IMG/VR virus record: IMGVR_UViG_3300043570_002464
Span: 1 to 63,804 of that record
Strand: one strand, 5' to 3'
Length of the DNA stretch: 63,804 bases
Source of the DNA: a virus
Within the stretch, counting starts at the first letter, position 1. Every line of letters begins with the position of its first letter. The position numbers and the translations under genes were made by a program. This document shows, in pieces, positions 24,360 through 33,950 of this stretch. The notes under the pieces are model-generated. The model was given only the letters and a program-made list of their open reading frames with translations. It did no database searches and was not told the DNA's origin.

Positions 24360-25137
24360 AATTTTGTGCTTTGGTTCGTAGTTCAATATATTCTGTCCAC
24401 AAATTTTTCTTTATAAAGAAGTTTTTCATACCTTCTTCTGCCAATCTACAATATGTTGGTATATCCAAACCAGCTACACCTCGTTTCACAGTTAGAGAGT
24501 TGTGATGTAATATACAGCATCTATCAACTACTCCAAGATTATATCCCAGTTTTTTTGCTATAAGAGCAAAGTAAAAATCCGGTCCCCAACCGTACTTCAG
24601 ATCTATATCAATCTCTTTTACTTCTTCAAGTAATCTACGAGAAATCAAAGGACATTGAAAATCAACATAATCAACTTTTCTTGTTTCTTTAGAGTTGCGA
24701 CTATGCATGCATTTCCAATGACATTGTTGATTTGGTTCTATGTTATAGAATGTTGGAGCAACAATATCATATTTGATTTCTCTATTTACCCACTTTCCTG
24801 CAAGCACATCATCAAACACATCCTCAAACATTTCTTCTCGCATTGTTGATATATAATTATATGGATGAATTGTAAGATCATTGCTCAAGAACATCATACT
24901 ATCATACTGCTTGTTTTCAAGTGTATATTGCATGGCAGCATTTAAGCCACCACCGAAATAAACATTCTCTTCCAACTCAAATGAAGTATGCTTGCTCTTT
25001 CCTTCAGTTGATGAAGCATTGTCTATAACAAACAAGTCATAGTATGTTCGCTCATATGGCTTTAGCGACTCATACAACATGTCTGTATAGTCAGGTAGAT
25101 TGTGATTTAATATAAACGCCGCTGTTTTGGTTTTCAT
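24343..25137 (-). CDS. GT-A glycosyltransferase (family 2-like)
   Basis: 264 residues. AAFILNHNLPDYTDMLYESL then YYDLFVIDNASSTEGKS open the fold; FLSNDLTIHPYN carries the D-x-D-equivalent, and KYGWGPDFYFALIAKKLGY the late acidic motif. A Cys-His pair CHWKCMHS near residue 130 is unusual. Part of the glycan operon. Confidence 0.83.
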   Translation of the reverse strand: MKTKTAAFILNHNLPDYTDMLYESLKPYERTYYDLFVIDNASSTEGKSKHTSFELEENVYFGGGLNAAMQYTLENKQYDSMMFLSNDLTIHPYNYISTMREEMFEDVFDDVLAGKWVNREIKYDIVAPTFYNIEPNQQCHWKCMHSRNSKETRKVDYVDFQCPLISRRLLEEVKEIDIDLKYGWGPDFYFALIAKKLGYNLGVVDRCCILHHNSLTVKRGVAGLDIPTYCRLAEEGMKNFFIKKNLWTEYIELRTKAQNYEYNN

Positions 25138-25568
25138 TTGTCGCCCTCCACGTCTTCTTTATCTCCGTTGAATACTTTCATTTGAATACTTTTACCAGTC
25201 ATTTCTGCCTCTTCAATATAAATCTTTTTGGTTGGTTCAGTAACCTCAAAGAAGTGTTCTAGTTCTTCTGTGCTATCAGCAAACATCATAAATGCGTCTT
25301 CTTTGCCACTTTCTTTACATTTGAATAGTTTATATTCAGTGGTTGTTATGATAGTATATCCAGCATCATGTCTGAATACTTCTCCCAACCAAATCATTTC
25401 TATGAGAATCATAATAGAATTTGATGCGGTCTTTAACATGTCAGACCATAGCGTTTCATTCATCCATTGTGCTTTTAGTGCAAGCAATCCGCTCAATGCA
25501 AGTGGAAAGCCAATAATGGCAAAAGCGCACATCAGATAATAATACCAACCTTTTTTCTGTGTAGTCAT
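25134..25568 (-). CDS. Small membrane protein
   Basis: 144 residues. Two hydrophobic segments, YLMCAFAIIGFPLALSGLL near residue 11 and SIMILIEMIWLGEVF near 50, are followed by a soluble acidic C-terminal half. Probably in the host inner membrane. Its start overlaps no gene but its stop couples to the glycosyltransferase downstream. Function unknown. Confidence 0.6.
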   Translation of the reverse strand: MTTQKKGWYYYLMCAFAIIGFPLALSGLLALKAQWMNETLWSDMLKTASNSIMILIEMIWLGEVFRHDAGYTIITTTEYKLFKCKESGKEDAFMMFADSTEELEHFFEVTEPTKKIYIEEAEMTGKSIQMKVFNGDKEDVEGDK

Positions 25569-25574
25569 AATTTA

Positions 25575-26927
25575 TCAATCCTCATCAACAAAGAACTCTA
25601 TCTCTTTTTCATCAATTTGCGAGTTATAAAAATCTAAACACTTTTTATTTGTTTTTATTTTGTGTGGAGAAAAACTGAGTATTTTTAGTGAAGCCAAGTT
25701 ACGCACTCTGCTCAATGCCACATACACTTGTCCAGCCGCAAATGCTTCGCTCACATCAATTTCTGCTCTATCAAGTGTACTGCCCTGACTTTTGTGAATT
25801 GTTATTGCCCACGCAAGTTTCAGTGGCAGTTGTGAGCGCGAAGCCAATACAATCTTTTTCATATTACCAGTCAATGCATCATACTCGTTTTGCTTTATTT
25901 CCCATTTATATGTTTCAATAATTTGAGCACCACAAGCAAATTTTATATCAACATATGTATCATATACCTCGGTCACTGTGCCAACACTGCCATTGACCAA
26001 TCCAAGTTTTGTATCCAGATTGACCAGCAAAATAACTTGAGCACCTTTACGCAATTCTAGTGTAGTTGGTGCTGGACAATTCTTATCAAAAAATTGACGC
26101 CACATATCACCGCCCGAATCAGATGAATGATAAAACTTACTTTGATTTTTTATCTTATACAACTCATCGTGGTTATATTTGCTTACATCAATATTTTTAC
26201 AAAACAGCTTTACTGGTTTGATGCCATCATCTGGAAACTTTCTGTTTATACAATCTGTAAGTAGTGTATAATCTTTAGCTTTCCCCATTCGTATTTCATT
26301 TAGTAACTTAGCAAAGTCCGGTTCGTCATGCTGTCTTACAATTTCAGTCAAATGAATTGTTTTTACTTTAGCATCGCGCCATGCTTGAGAATCAAAAGCA
26401 AACTTTTCTTCATCAAAGTTCTTGAATACGGGTGGTAATTGCATGAAATCACCCACAAACACAACTTGAATACCACCAAAAGGTTTGTCTTTGTTTCTGA
26501 TATATTGACAAACAATGTCCAGTTTATCAACCAAATCACTCTTGGCCATTGATATTTCATCTATGATGAGCACTTTGCTGTGCTTGATACGATTGACTGC
26601 CTTGTTATTTTCAGACACTTTATCAAGCAGTTCCATACCATGTTCTTCGGCCAATCCCATACCAGACCATGAATGCAAAGTTACTCCACCTATATTTAGG
26701 GCAGCTACACCAGTTGTTGCAGTTTTCGCATAAAAAATTCCATTCAAATCGAGGAACTTGAATAAGAGACTGGCGCAATACGACTTTCCAACACCGGCGG
26801 CACCAGTCAAGAATATATTTCTTCCGGAGAAAAAATCCTTGAAGAACTTCTTTTGAAGAGTCGTCAAGTTTTTATACTCATTCAGTTCTTTGAAACTGGT
26901 GAACAGGGCGTTGGTTATTTTTGCCAT
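25575..26927 (-). CDS. SF1B helicase, Pif1/Dda/RecD-like
   Basis: 450 residues, near the 439 of T4 Dda. Residues 42-49 read GAAGVGKS (Walker A), then LIIDEISM (motif II), VFVGDFMQLPPV (motif III) and AITIHKSQGSTLD with VYVALSRVRN at the C-terminus (motifs V and VI). The Pif1-like signature KSQGSTLD is clear. 5'-3' helicases of this type start replication and remove proteins ahead of the fork in phages. Confidence 0.92.
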   Translation of the reverse strand: MAKITNALFTSFKELNEYKNLTTLQKKFFKDFFSGRNIFLTGAAGVGKSYCASLLFKFLDLNGIFYAKTATTGVAALNIGGVTLHSWSGMGLAEEHGMELLDKVSENNKAVNRIKHSKVLIIDEISMAKSDLVDKLDIVCQYIRNKDKPFGGIQVVFVGDFMQLPPVFKNFDEEKFAFDSQAWRDAKVKTIHLTEIVRQHDEPDFAKLLNEIRMGKAKDYTLLTDCINRKFPDDGIKPVKLFCKNIDVSKYNHDELYKIKNQSKFYHSSDSGGDMWRQFFDKNCPAPTTLELRKGAQVILLVNLDTKLGLVNGSVGTVTEVYDTYVDIKFACGAQIIETYKWEIKQNEYDALTGNMKKIVLASRSQLPLKLAWAITIHKSQGSTLDRAEIDVSEAFAAGQVYVALSRVRNLASLKILSFSPHKIKTNKKCLDFYNSQIDEKEIEFFVDED

Positions 26928-26938
26928 AGTAGAAAAGA

Positions 26939-26967
26939 TACTATGAACATTTTTACCAAACAGTCAA
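26939..26967 (-). promoter_or_regulatory. Sigma70-like promoter of the Pif1/Dda-like helicase gene
   Basis: TTGACT (26967-26962), 17-nt spacer, ATAGTA (26944-26939), 11 nt before ATG 26927. Confidence 0.5.
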
Positions 26968-27030
26968 ACTATAATAAGTTTTGACTTTCAAACTTCTCAT
27001 ATAAACAGAATAACATTTTAACTATATCAA

Positions 27031-27897
27031 TTAAGTTATTATACCTATGATCTGGTCGGCTCGTTTTTCTGCTCTGTGATATAAATTAATTTTTTTATAG
27101 ATATTTTCAGATAAAACATTTCTTATATACTCGTTGTTTATCAAATATTTAATTTTTTCCGCAGCATCTTGTTCCGTATCATAATACAGTATGTCTTTAC
27201 CATCAACAAACATGTCATATATTCCAGTTGCGGTGGATATGCGGTTTGTCACAACTGCCAGTTTACATCCACCCGCCTCAAATATTCTTCTAGTTATTTC
27301 ATCCCATCTTGCGTATTGAAATGCAATAGTACCGCCATTGTAAAATTCGTTGTTTTCTTCAGCCAATGTTTTACGGTATATAAAATTCGAACCAAGGGCC
27401 GATGAAAGATATTTGGTGTATTTCTCGACACCGCAAGTAGTCACGCATATGTTTGATCTTGGTATAGTGCTATTGTGTTCAAACAGATATTCATCCCCCC
27501 AATGAGTTATCCAATGTGCATTTATTCCCATTTCAATATATTTCTTTTGGCACCTTATGTCCGGAGTATATATAGCGTCTGCAATTTTAGCTCGTTCAAT
27601 TCCTTGACCAAATGTTTGCGGTTCATCGCCCATCTCAAGTACAATCTTTTTGTGACTGATTGTTCTCAATTTTTTCAACTGTTCATCAAGTGATTTTGAA
27701 TTCCATGGCCAACTCACCCATATGAAATCGTAATTATTTGATACTATAAAAAATTTTTCCAGATCGCAATTCGCAGCATCGAATTTGAATACATCAACAC
27801 TGTGTCCAAGTCTTTTAAAAGCAAACGATAATCCAAGGGGGCAATTCCAATATTCTTCCACCGTTGAATCGCCATGCCATAACATTGCTATTTTCAT
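27031..27897 (-). CDS. CgeB/GT4-like glycosyltransferase
   Basis: 288 residues. MKIAMLWHGDSTVEEYW opens a GT-B N-lobe; the C-lobe has TIAFQYARWDEITRRIFEAG and DMFVDGKDILYYDT, matching the CgeB/YkvP-like glycosyltransferases in which a Glu/Asp and the F-V-x-G-x-D loop bind the nucleotide sugar. The protein is shorter than bacterial CgeB (about 310-350). It overlaps the epimerase gene by 4 nt. Confidence 0.75.
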   Translation of the reverse strand: MKIAMLWHGDSTVEEYWNCPLGLSFAFKRLGHSVDVFKFDAANCDLEKFFIVSNNYDFIWVSWPWNSKSLDEQLKKLRTISHKKIVLEMGDEPQTFGQGIERAKIADAIYTPDIRCQKKYIEMGINAHWITHWGDEYLFEHNSTIPRSNICVTTCGVEKYTKYLSSALGSNFIYRKTLAEENNEFYNGGTIAFQYARWDEITRRIFEAGGCKLAVVTNRISTATGIYDMFVDGKDILYYDTEQDAAEKIKYLINNEYIRNVLSENIYKKINLYHRAEKRADQIIGIIT

Positions 27898-28718
27898 AAA
27901 TTTTCAATTATTTTGTCCACAGCTTGAAAAGTAGTATATTTTTGTTTAAATCCCAAATTTCTTAATTTCTCACTGTCCATAAAAAAATTTGGGCATTGTA
28001 CTATTTGATGAAACTCGGGAGCATCAATGTATGTTATCTTGGTATTAGAATTTGTTTTTCTGCGAACATAATCAACAATGTCATTTATACTAGTACTTTC
28101 TTCTCCTCCAATATTATATATTTCATTAAGTTTACCCTTCTTAATTACCATATTGGTGGCGGTACACACGTCTTCCACATGAAGAAAATTTCTATAATTA
28201 TCTCCGTGGTATAAATTAATTGGCTCTCCGCGCACAACATTTCCAACTAGATACTCCAATGCATTTTTTTTGGTTCCGGCTTTGGCATCTCCTCCAATAA
28301 CATTGCACAATCTTAATATGCGATAATTCTTTTTAAAAGTTTTACAATAAGATTCTACAAGATCTTCCGCTGTCTTTTTTGTTATAGAATAAAATCCCTT
28401 TGGATTGCAATAATCCGTTTCTTTGGCCGGATTATATTTTCCATATCCACTCCCGTAAACGAACCAACTTGATACAAAGTTGAATGTTCCATTTACATTT
28501 GGTAATACATCCACCAATTTATTGAGATTGGTATTTATATCCTTGTGAAGATCATCTAGAACATGATAATTATGAGTAGTACTGATTAGATACAACACAT
28601 CTTTCATATCCTCGATTTTGTTTTCCTCTCTTGGTATAATTACAGTCTTATTTGGATACATTCTTGCGAAATTTCCACCAACAAATCCACTTCCTCCAAA
28701 TATGCTTAGTTTTTCCAT
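27894..28718 (-). CDS. NAD-dependent nucleotide-sugar epimerase/dehydratase
   Basis: 274 residues. IFGGSGFVGGNFARM at residue 6 is the glycine-rich NAD loop; SSWFVYG and GFYSITKKTAED (Y-x-x-x-K) form the extended-SDR active site. VCTATNMVI and YNIGGEESTSIND match the later substrate region. It probably acts on a CDP- or dTDP-linked deoxyhexose together with the dehydratase that precedes it (12-nt overlap). Confidence 0.85.
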   Translation of the reverse strand: MEKLSIFGGSGFVGGNFARMYPNKTVIIPREENKIEDMKDVLYLISTTHNYHVLDDLHKDINTNLNKLVDVLPNVNGTFNFVSSWFVYGSGYGKYNPAKETDYCNPKGFYSITKKTAEDLVESYCKTFKKNYRILRLCNVIGGDAKAGTKKNALEYLVGNVVRGEPINLYHGDNYRNFLHVEDVCTATNMVIKKGKLNEIYNIGGEESTSINDIVDYVRRKTNSNTKITYIDAPEFHQIVQCPNFFMDSEKLRNLGFKQKYTTFQAVDKIIENL

Positions 28719-30016
28719 GTTGACATTATATTGTTGATATGATCAAGATTTTCCGCAGATATGGTTGGCGCACATCCGACAAAGAATACCAAATCCAATA
28801 CTTTATTGGCGTCTGGATATTTACGATAGTCATCCAAATGCTTGTATCCATTATGCATCAACAGATTTCCCGCAAAATAGTTTCTAGTTTGAATACCGTT
28901 GGATTCTAGAAAAGTCACAAGCCTATGTTTAATTTCTCGGTTTTTGCAAATAACTGGTACGCCAAATGGAACCCACGTCGTTTCAGAATATACTGCCGGA
29001 AAGCTCAAATCGTTTACATATGTTTGAAGTATGTTTTGTATCATTATGCGATTGTCATTTCTCAATTGGCATATACTATCAAGCTTTTTAAGCTGCTCCA
29101 ATCCAATCGCAGCCTGCAAGTCTAATGGCTTTAAATTCCAACCAATACGATTGAATACATACTTATGATCAATGATCAATTCTGGAAACTCGGGAATCCA
29201 ATTTGAAAATCTCTTGTTGCATGTACCATTGCATAAAAGATTGGCAGCACCTACGCAATAACAGTCTCTTCCCCAAGTTCCAAAGCTTCTTGCCAAATCG
29301 ACGATTTCTTGAATGTCCGAGGATACCATACCACCTTCCAATGTTGTGATTTCATGCGCTGGATAAAAGGAACAACTGGATACAACTGCGTACTCATTAA
29401 GATATTTGCCTCTCCACTTAGTTCCCAAAGAATCGCAGTTATCCAACAACAGTTTGATATTATGTTTCTTTGTGATTGCAATCAATTCATCCATATTTGG
29501 AGGATTGCCAAGAACGGGACTGAGGAATATAGCTTTAGTTTTATCTGTTATTTTTTCTTCAATTTTTGATAGATCAAAGTTCAATGTTGACCACTCAATA
29601 TCAACGAATGAAGGTTTTAAGTCATTATGTACGATTGCAGATACTGTGGTTGGAAATCCGACCGATGATACAATAATTTCGTCCCCATCCTGCCATCCAA
29701 AATATTCTCTACAAGCTGCTATCAGCAAAAGATTGGCACTTGATCCGCTGTTACAAAAAAAGGAAAACTTATTATTGATATGTTTTCCAAATTCTCTTTC
29801 AAAACGAGCGCATACTTCTCCCGAAGAAGACCATTTACCAAATAGCAAGGTGTGAATTGCCGCGACTATTTCGGTATTATCAAAGTAAGGTCCGGAATAA
29901 TACACTTTTTTCTTATCCTTGGCTGCAAGGTTGTGTGCGAACTTTGGAATATGGCCATGCTTTTTTGCCATTTCCTCCACGAATTTAGATATTTCTATGC
30001 GTTGATCATTGTCCAT
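28706..30016 (-). CDS. rfbH: CDP-4-keto-6-deoxyglucose 3-dehydratase (E1, RfbH-like)
   Basis: 436 residues, equal to the family norm (about 437). The fold is DegT/DnrJ aminotransferase, but the PLP lysine is replaced by His221 in SFYPAHEITTLEGGM, the hallmark of E1-type 3-dehydratases. Four cysteines follow (C252, C254, C262, C266 in GRDCYC...LCNGTCNKRF), corresponding to the [2Fe-2S] ligands of E1, and the motif YDHKY-equivalent IDHKYVFNRIGWNLK is present. E1 needs a reductase (E3), which is not in the window. The product would be a 3,6-dideoxyhexose for a surface glycan. Confidence 0.88.
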   Translation of the reverse strand: MDNDQRIEISKFVEEMAKKHGHIPKFAHNLAAKDKKKVYYSGPYFDNTEIVAAIHTLLFGKWSSSGEVCARFEREFGKHINNKFSFFCNSGSSANLLLIAACREYFGWQDGDEIIVSSVGFPTTVSAIVHNDLKPSFVDIEWSTLNFDLSKIEEKITDKTKAIFLSPVLGNPPNMDELIAITKKHNIKLLLDNCDSLGTKWRGKYLNEYAVVSSCSFYPAHEITTLEGGMVSSDIQEIVDLARSFGTWGRDCYCVGAANLLCNGTCNKRFSNWIPEFPELIIDHKYVFNRIGWNLKPLDLQAAIGLEQLKKLDSICQLRNDNRIMIQNILQTYVNDLSFPAVYSETTWVPFGVPVICKNREIKHRLVTFLESNGIQTRNYFAGNLLMHNGYKHLDDYRKYPDANKVLDLVFFVGCAPTISAENLDHINNIMSTWKN

Positions 30017-30018
30017 AA

Positions 30019-30747
30019 TTAATTGTAATTGCAGGTTTTATTGAATATTTCTTCCCAATTTATCACCGGACTCATATATTGAGGCTCGCAGTGTGTAGAA
30101 TAACCAGGTAAAGGATTTATCAGTGTTCTACCTTCAGTCGCAAATTTAGCGAATTTATCGAAGTCTCTTGTAAGTCCACCCACAACATCGCAGTATTTAA
30201 CGTGAGTCGAATAATCTCGTCGCAGCGTCTTGCCAAGACACGCATATGTGTTCGTTGTGTTAGGAATTGTCTTCCAGTGAACGCTTGGCGTAACCCCAAC
30301 TTTGGCTAATAGTTCCTCGTACATGGGAAAAAAATATTTATCATTGTGATCATATAGCGTTATATAGTCTACGTCAATAAATTTAAATCCCTCTTTTAAG
30401 ATTTTTGCCCATCCGATATTATGAAGATAGTCATCTTCAACAAAATATATTATGTCATCATCAGCAAAGTTTGATTCTGTCACGGTTTTTAGTAAATTAA
30501 GAAAACTCTTGCCATCGTTGCCACCATCTTTTTCTACGAGCTTGAACTTACCATTATACTTTTGGTTTTCTAAAAAATGTCCGCTACCGGATACAATGCC
30601 ATCAAAACACACCGTGAGTTCACAGTCTTCATCCATTGTATTGAGGAAACTGTTGAAACATCCTTCTCTGGTAAAAAATGATGGTCTCGGTTTATTGGCC
30701 GAATTGCTGGAAAACTTACAGTGTCTTGCGAATATCTTAATTTTCAT
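30019..30747 (-). CDS. Putative GT-A fold glycosyltransferase
   Basis: 242 residues. The core IIYFVEDDYLHNIGW near residue 100 has the acidic metal-binding cluster of GT-A enzymes, and the preceding VCFDGIVSGSG resembles a nucleotide-sugar loop. Otherwise it is divergent and I cannot place it in a CAZy family. It overlaps the next gene by 4 nt. Confidence 0.65.
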   Translation of the reverse strand: MKIKIFARHCKFSSNSANKPRPSFFTREGCFNSFLNTMDEDCELTVCFDGIVSGSGHFLENQKYNGKFKLVEKDGGNDGKSFLNLLKTVTESNFADDDIIYFVEDDYLHNIGWAKILKEGFKFIDVDYITLYDHNDKYFFPMYEELLAKVGVTPSVHWKTIPNTTNTYACLGKTLRRDYSTHVKYCDVVGGLTRDFDKFAKFATEGRTLINPLPGYSTHCEPQYMSPVINWEEIFNKTCNYN

Positions 30748-31505
30748 TCTATTTTAATATTCAAATATGGATATACGGTTTTGTATTCAAATTTAAATAT
30801 CATATCCTTGCCACGAAATGGTTCACTAAACTCTTTTTCAACTAGTGAAGACCAATCCTGATCCTTGTTGTGACTCCAGCAGCTTACTTTCTTCAACATA
30901 GCTTCTTTGGAACGAACCCAAGAATAATGATGTATGAATGGCTTACCGTTATATGTGACATTTCTGGCACGAAGATGGGATGGCACATAATCAAACACAC
31001 CAGAACGTTCGTGTGGATGCATTATGAATTGGTCGTCAGTGAATGTTCCTTTTTGTACTAGCGCAATTGAATCCTGCCATTCATTGCATTGATATTTGAA
31101 ATCCCTGAAATAAAAGTAATTTGACAGCTTATAGCTCACCAATGGATTGATTTGTTGTTCTGTCCACCACGCATTAAATTCATTTGGTACAATGATTTCA
31201 TCAGTATCCAAGAACATAAAATAATCGGTCTCTTCTGGTGCAAGCATTGTGCCAATCTTTCTTGAAATATTGCAATGCCATCTGGATGATTCATTTTTAT
31301 TATATTCAAATTCAACAAACTCGGCTTTTGAATTTTCACTAGCGGACTTCAATAATAACTCTTGATCTTGTTCAGTTCCATCGTGAAAATGTGTGCAAAA
31401 TGGTACAATTACTTTGTGCGAAACTTTCAACGCAGCATCAATGCACGGCTTAAGAAACATATAGTCATTTGTGCAATAATTGATTACCGTTGTGATATTT
31501 TTCAT
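30744..31505 (-). CDS. GT-A glycosyltransferase (family 2/92-like)
   Basis: 253 residues. VINYCTNDYMFLKPCIDAAL opens the fold; YFMFLDTDEIIVPNEF holds the D-x-D metal site, and HHYSWVRSKEAMLKKVSCWSH the C-terminal acceptor region. W/H-rich, like GT92/DUF23-type enzymes. Coupled by 4-nt overlaps on both sides. Confidence 0.78.
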   Translation of the reverse strand: MKNITTVINYCTNDYMFLKPCIDAALKVSHKVIVPFCTHFHDGTEQDQELLLKSASENSKAEFVEFEYNKNESSRWHCNISRKIGTMLAPEETDYFMFLDTDEIIVPNEFNAWWTEQQINPLVSYKLSNYFYFRDFKYQCNEWQDSIALVQKGTFTDDQFIMHPHERSGVFDYVPSHLRARNVTYNGKPFIHHYSWVRSKEAMLKKVSCWSHNKDQDWSSLVEKEFSEPFRGKDMIFKFEYKTVYPYLNIKIE

Positions 31506-32443
31506 TTAATGAATACTTCTTTAAATTTGTTTATAACATTCTTTGGTGAGAACTTGATTGAATAACAGTCCCACTCTACATCCTTTACATACGGTTTGTC
31601 AATTTGTAATAAATAAGAAAGTAGTTCTTCTTTATTTTTATATTTCAAAGCCTTGTCACCAAGCATATCAATGTGTGCTCGCATATACCACCAATATGGT
31701 GCGTCATATGTGAATACAGGTTTGTTGAATGATGAAAATTCTCCAATCGCCAATCCAAAAGTTTCTCCGTCCGAACGTGCGTGTATCATAGCATCGCACG
31801 TGTTGATAAACTTGCTTTTATATGACAGTTCCGGTTGAAATGGTATGAACTTGGCACGAGGGTGATCAACGAATGGCTTTGTGTTCAAGAATATAGCCCA
31901 CAAGTCCGACCGCTTGTTCAATGCTTCAATCACAGCCGCTTGAGCATCCGGTACATCAAATTGTTCATATCCACCCAATCTTCCGATCACAAACGCATTT
32001 TTAGGTACACCTAAATCATTATGCAGAGTTTCATTTGTTTTTGGCAGATTTATGATATGAGGAACCCACAGTTCCTTTTTGAAATATTTTGATAACCATT
32101 CACTCACACCAGCATACACATCTCCATGTGGTTCATGCATCTGAAACACACAATGAATACCCGTTTTACAATTTGTTGGCGTCAGCTTATCGTCTGTGCC
32201 ATACTTTATCATATAAAACAAATCTATCTTTTCTTTGTCTATGATGTATGGAATTTCGGATGTTTCTTCATACAAAAAACAACCAAACTCACCATATTTG
32301 TCCATTGGATGTGTGGACTTTTTTTTGGAACTCACAATAAACGGTTCATGACCAAGAATATCTCGCAAAGCCAATGAATAGTCATATGGCACAGTGCCAC
32401 AACCTCTATGATCCAATTGATCTACATGTATTCCAATCTTCAT
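31502..32443 (-). CDS. GT-B glycosyltransferase (family 4-like)
   Basis: 313 residues. GIHVDQLDHRGCGTVPYDY resembles the N-terminal loop of family 4; FVIGRLGGYEQFD is the central beta strand and DAMIHARSDGETFGLAIGEF contains the E-x(7)-E nucleotide-sugar motif. Shorter than typical family 4 enzymes. Part of the glycan operon. Confidence 0.8.
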   Translation of the reverse strand: MKIGIHVDQLDHRGCGTVPYDYSLALRDILGHEPFIVSSKKKSTHPMDKYGEFGCFLYEETSEIPYIIDKEKIDLFYMIKYGTDDKLTPTNCKTGIHCVFQMHEPHGDVYAGVSEWLSKYFKKELWVPHIINLPKTNETLHNDLGVPKNAFVIGRLGGYEQFDVPDAQAAVIEALNKRSDLWAIFLNTKPFVDHPRAKFIPFQPELSYKSKFINTCDAMIHARSDGETFGLAIGEFSSFNKPVFTYDAPYWWYMRAHIDMLGDKALKYKNKEELLSYLLQIDKPYVKDVEWDCYSIKFSPKNVINKFKEVFIK

Positions 32444-33183
32444 AATACATTCCTTCGTAGTTTATATATTTCATCAGGCATTGTTGCTTTATCAAGTTTT
32501 TCCCAATCGTCCCATATAGCACTGATGAATCTACCAGATATTCCATCACTCTTTTCAGACAACAACCATTCAATCAAATTTAGCATACGAGATGGGTCGT
32601 CTCCTTGCGTAGACTGCTTTAGTGCTTTGTTGTACTCATCTTCACCAATCACACTCGGTCCTGCTTTGAGTGCTCCATCAATGATGTTTGTTTTTATTGC
32701 ACCCGGTGCCACCGCATTTATATCTAAGTTTTGTTCTTCCAATGACATGCTTTCGACCAAACGAACCACCGCCGTCTTTGCTGCTGCATAAGCAGAGAAA
32801 TATGGTCGACCATTGGCAGAACCTCCGCCAGCCAAACATACAATCTTTGCTCTGTGAGATTTGTCCATGATGGGATAAAACGCACGAATGGCATTATATG
32901 TTCCATTTAGATTCACTGATATAGTTTCTGCCCAAGCTTCTGCATCCGTTTTAGATGTTTTTCCAACTTCACCCTGCGTTCCTGCACATGTTATTAGTGC
33001 ATGTATATTTATATCGGCATCAAGAAAATATCTGGCCCAATCTTCAACTTGTTCATAGTTGGTTACATCACATTTATACTCCGAAGAACGCGATAATCCA
33101 TACACAACATGTCCATTGGACACAAGTCTGTCTGTCAACATCTTGCCAATACCTGCACTATTACCAGTTATTACGATGTTCAT
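32440..33183 (-). CDS. Short-chain dehydrogenase/reductase
   Basis: 247 residues. VITGNSAGIGKML at residue 4 (T-G-x-x-x-G-I-G), LITCAG near 75 and SAYAAAKTAVVRL near 150 (Y-x-x-x-K) make a classical SDR. NAVAPGAIKT follows. The neighbours suggest reduction of a keto sugar, but fatty-acid or other substrates are possible. Overlaps the upstream Ugd-like gene by 23 nt. Confidence 0.88.
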   Translation of the reverse strand: MNIVITGNSAGIGKMLTDRLVSNGHVVYGLSRSSEYKCDVTNYEQVEDWARYFLDADINIHALITCAGTQGEVGKTSKTDAEAWAETISVNLNGTYNAIRAFYPIMDKSHRAKIVCLAGGGSANGRPYFSAYAAAKTAVVRLVESMSLEEQNLDINAVAPGAIKTNIIDGALKAGPSVIGEDEYNKALKQSTQGDDPSRMLNLIEWLLSEKSDGISGRFISAIWDDWEKLDKATMPDEIYKLRRNVL

Positions 33184-33949
33184 CGTTTGATTTCTTGATT
33201 GATGGAATTAGATTTAATCCTAAATTAAATTTTTTGTCAAGTTCAATTAATGTATGAATTTCTCTGCCCAGTGTATCATTTGTATATGGACCGCCCGGTT
33301 TTAGATACGACAACTGTCCAATGCGTTTATCTGATTGTAGTCCCATTGACACTTCATTTTTGTCTGCGTGTGCTGCCTCACATACCTCGGCAATTTCATT
33401 GATAAAAGTGATGCTCAAAGCCAAAAAAGAATTTATGGCGTGCTTGATCATTTCCGCTGACTCCAAACCAACAAAAATAACTGGCTTGTTCAATGGAGCA
33501 AACAAATCTTCTATGGTCGCCAGTCCATAATTCTTTCTGTCGTCTGCTTGAGTTAAAGCACTTCCATCCAAACCAACAATGATGCGATCTGGGTTCATAA
33601 AGTCGTTGATTGCTTTGCCGCGACGAAGATTTTCTGGCGAACAAGCAATTCGTAATTTTGGAAATGCATAAACAAGTTCTCGACATGTGCCAACTGGAAT
33701 TTGAGATGACACCAGTACAATTGTACCTTCACTGGTATTTGGTAAAATGTTTCTCAATCTGTCAACAACAACTTGTGAGCTTGGCTTTCCATCGGCATCA
33801 ACAGGAGTATCATAACATATCCAAACAATCTTCGACGCTTGCAGCTTCTCAATGTCAGTTTCATCAACATTCACTTTATGAAATTGTTCCATACACGCTG
33901 CCGTGATATATGCCAAATGACCATGGCCAACAATTGTTATATTCATCAT
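33161..33949 (-). CDS. UDP-glucose dehydrogenase-like protein, truncated and without the catalytic cysteine
   Basis: 262 residues against about 400-450 for Ugd/WecC. NITIVGHGHLAYITA is a Rossmann loop; TIVLVSSQIPVGT and SPENLRRGKAINDFMNPDRI are the family-specific E-x-L-R-x-G blocks; MIKHAINSFLALSITFINEI contains the catalytic-lysine helix. Where the family has GGSCFPKD, this protein has PGGPYTNDTLG with no Cys, and the C-terminal UDP-binding domain is absent. It may have lost the oxidation step and act in another way. The Rossmann loop GHGHLA is also unusual. Confidence 0.75.
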   Translation of the reverse strand: MMNITIVGHGHLAYITAACMEQFHKVNVDETDIEKLQASKIVWICYDTPVDADGKPSSQVVVDRLRNILPNTSEGTIVLVSSQIPVGTCRELVYAFPKLRIACSPENLRRGKAINDFMNPDRIIVGLDGSALTQADDRKNYGLATIEDLFAPLNKPVIFVGLESAEMIKHAINSFLALSITFINEIAEVCEAAHADKNEVSMGLQSDKRIGQLSYLKPGGPYTNDTLGREIHTLIELDKKFNLGLNLIPSIKKSNDEHRNNW

Positions 33950-33950
33950 A

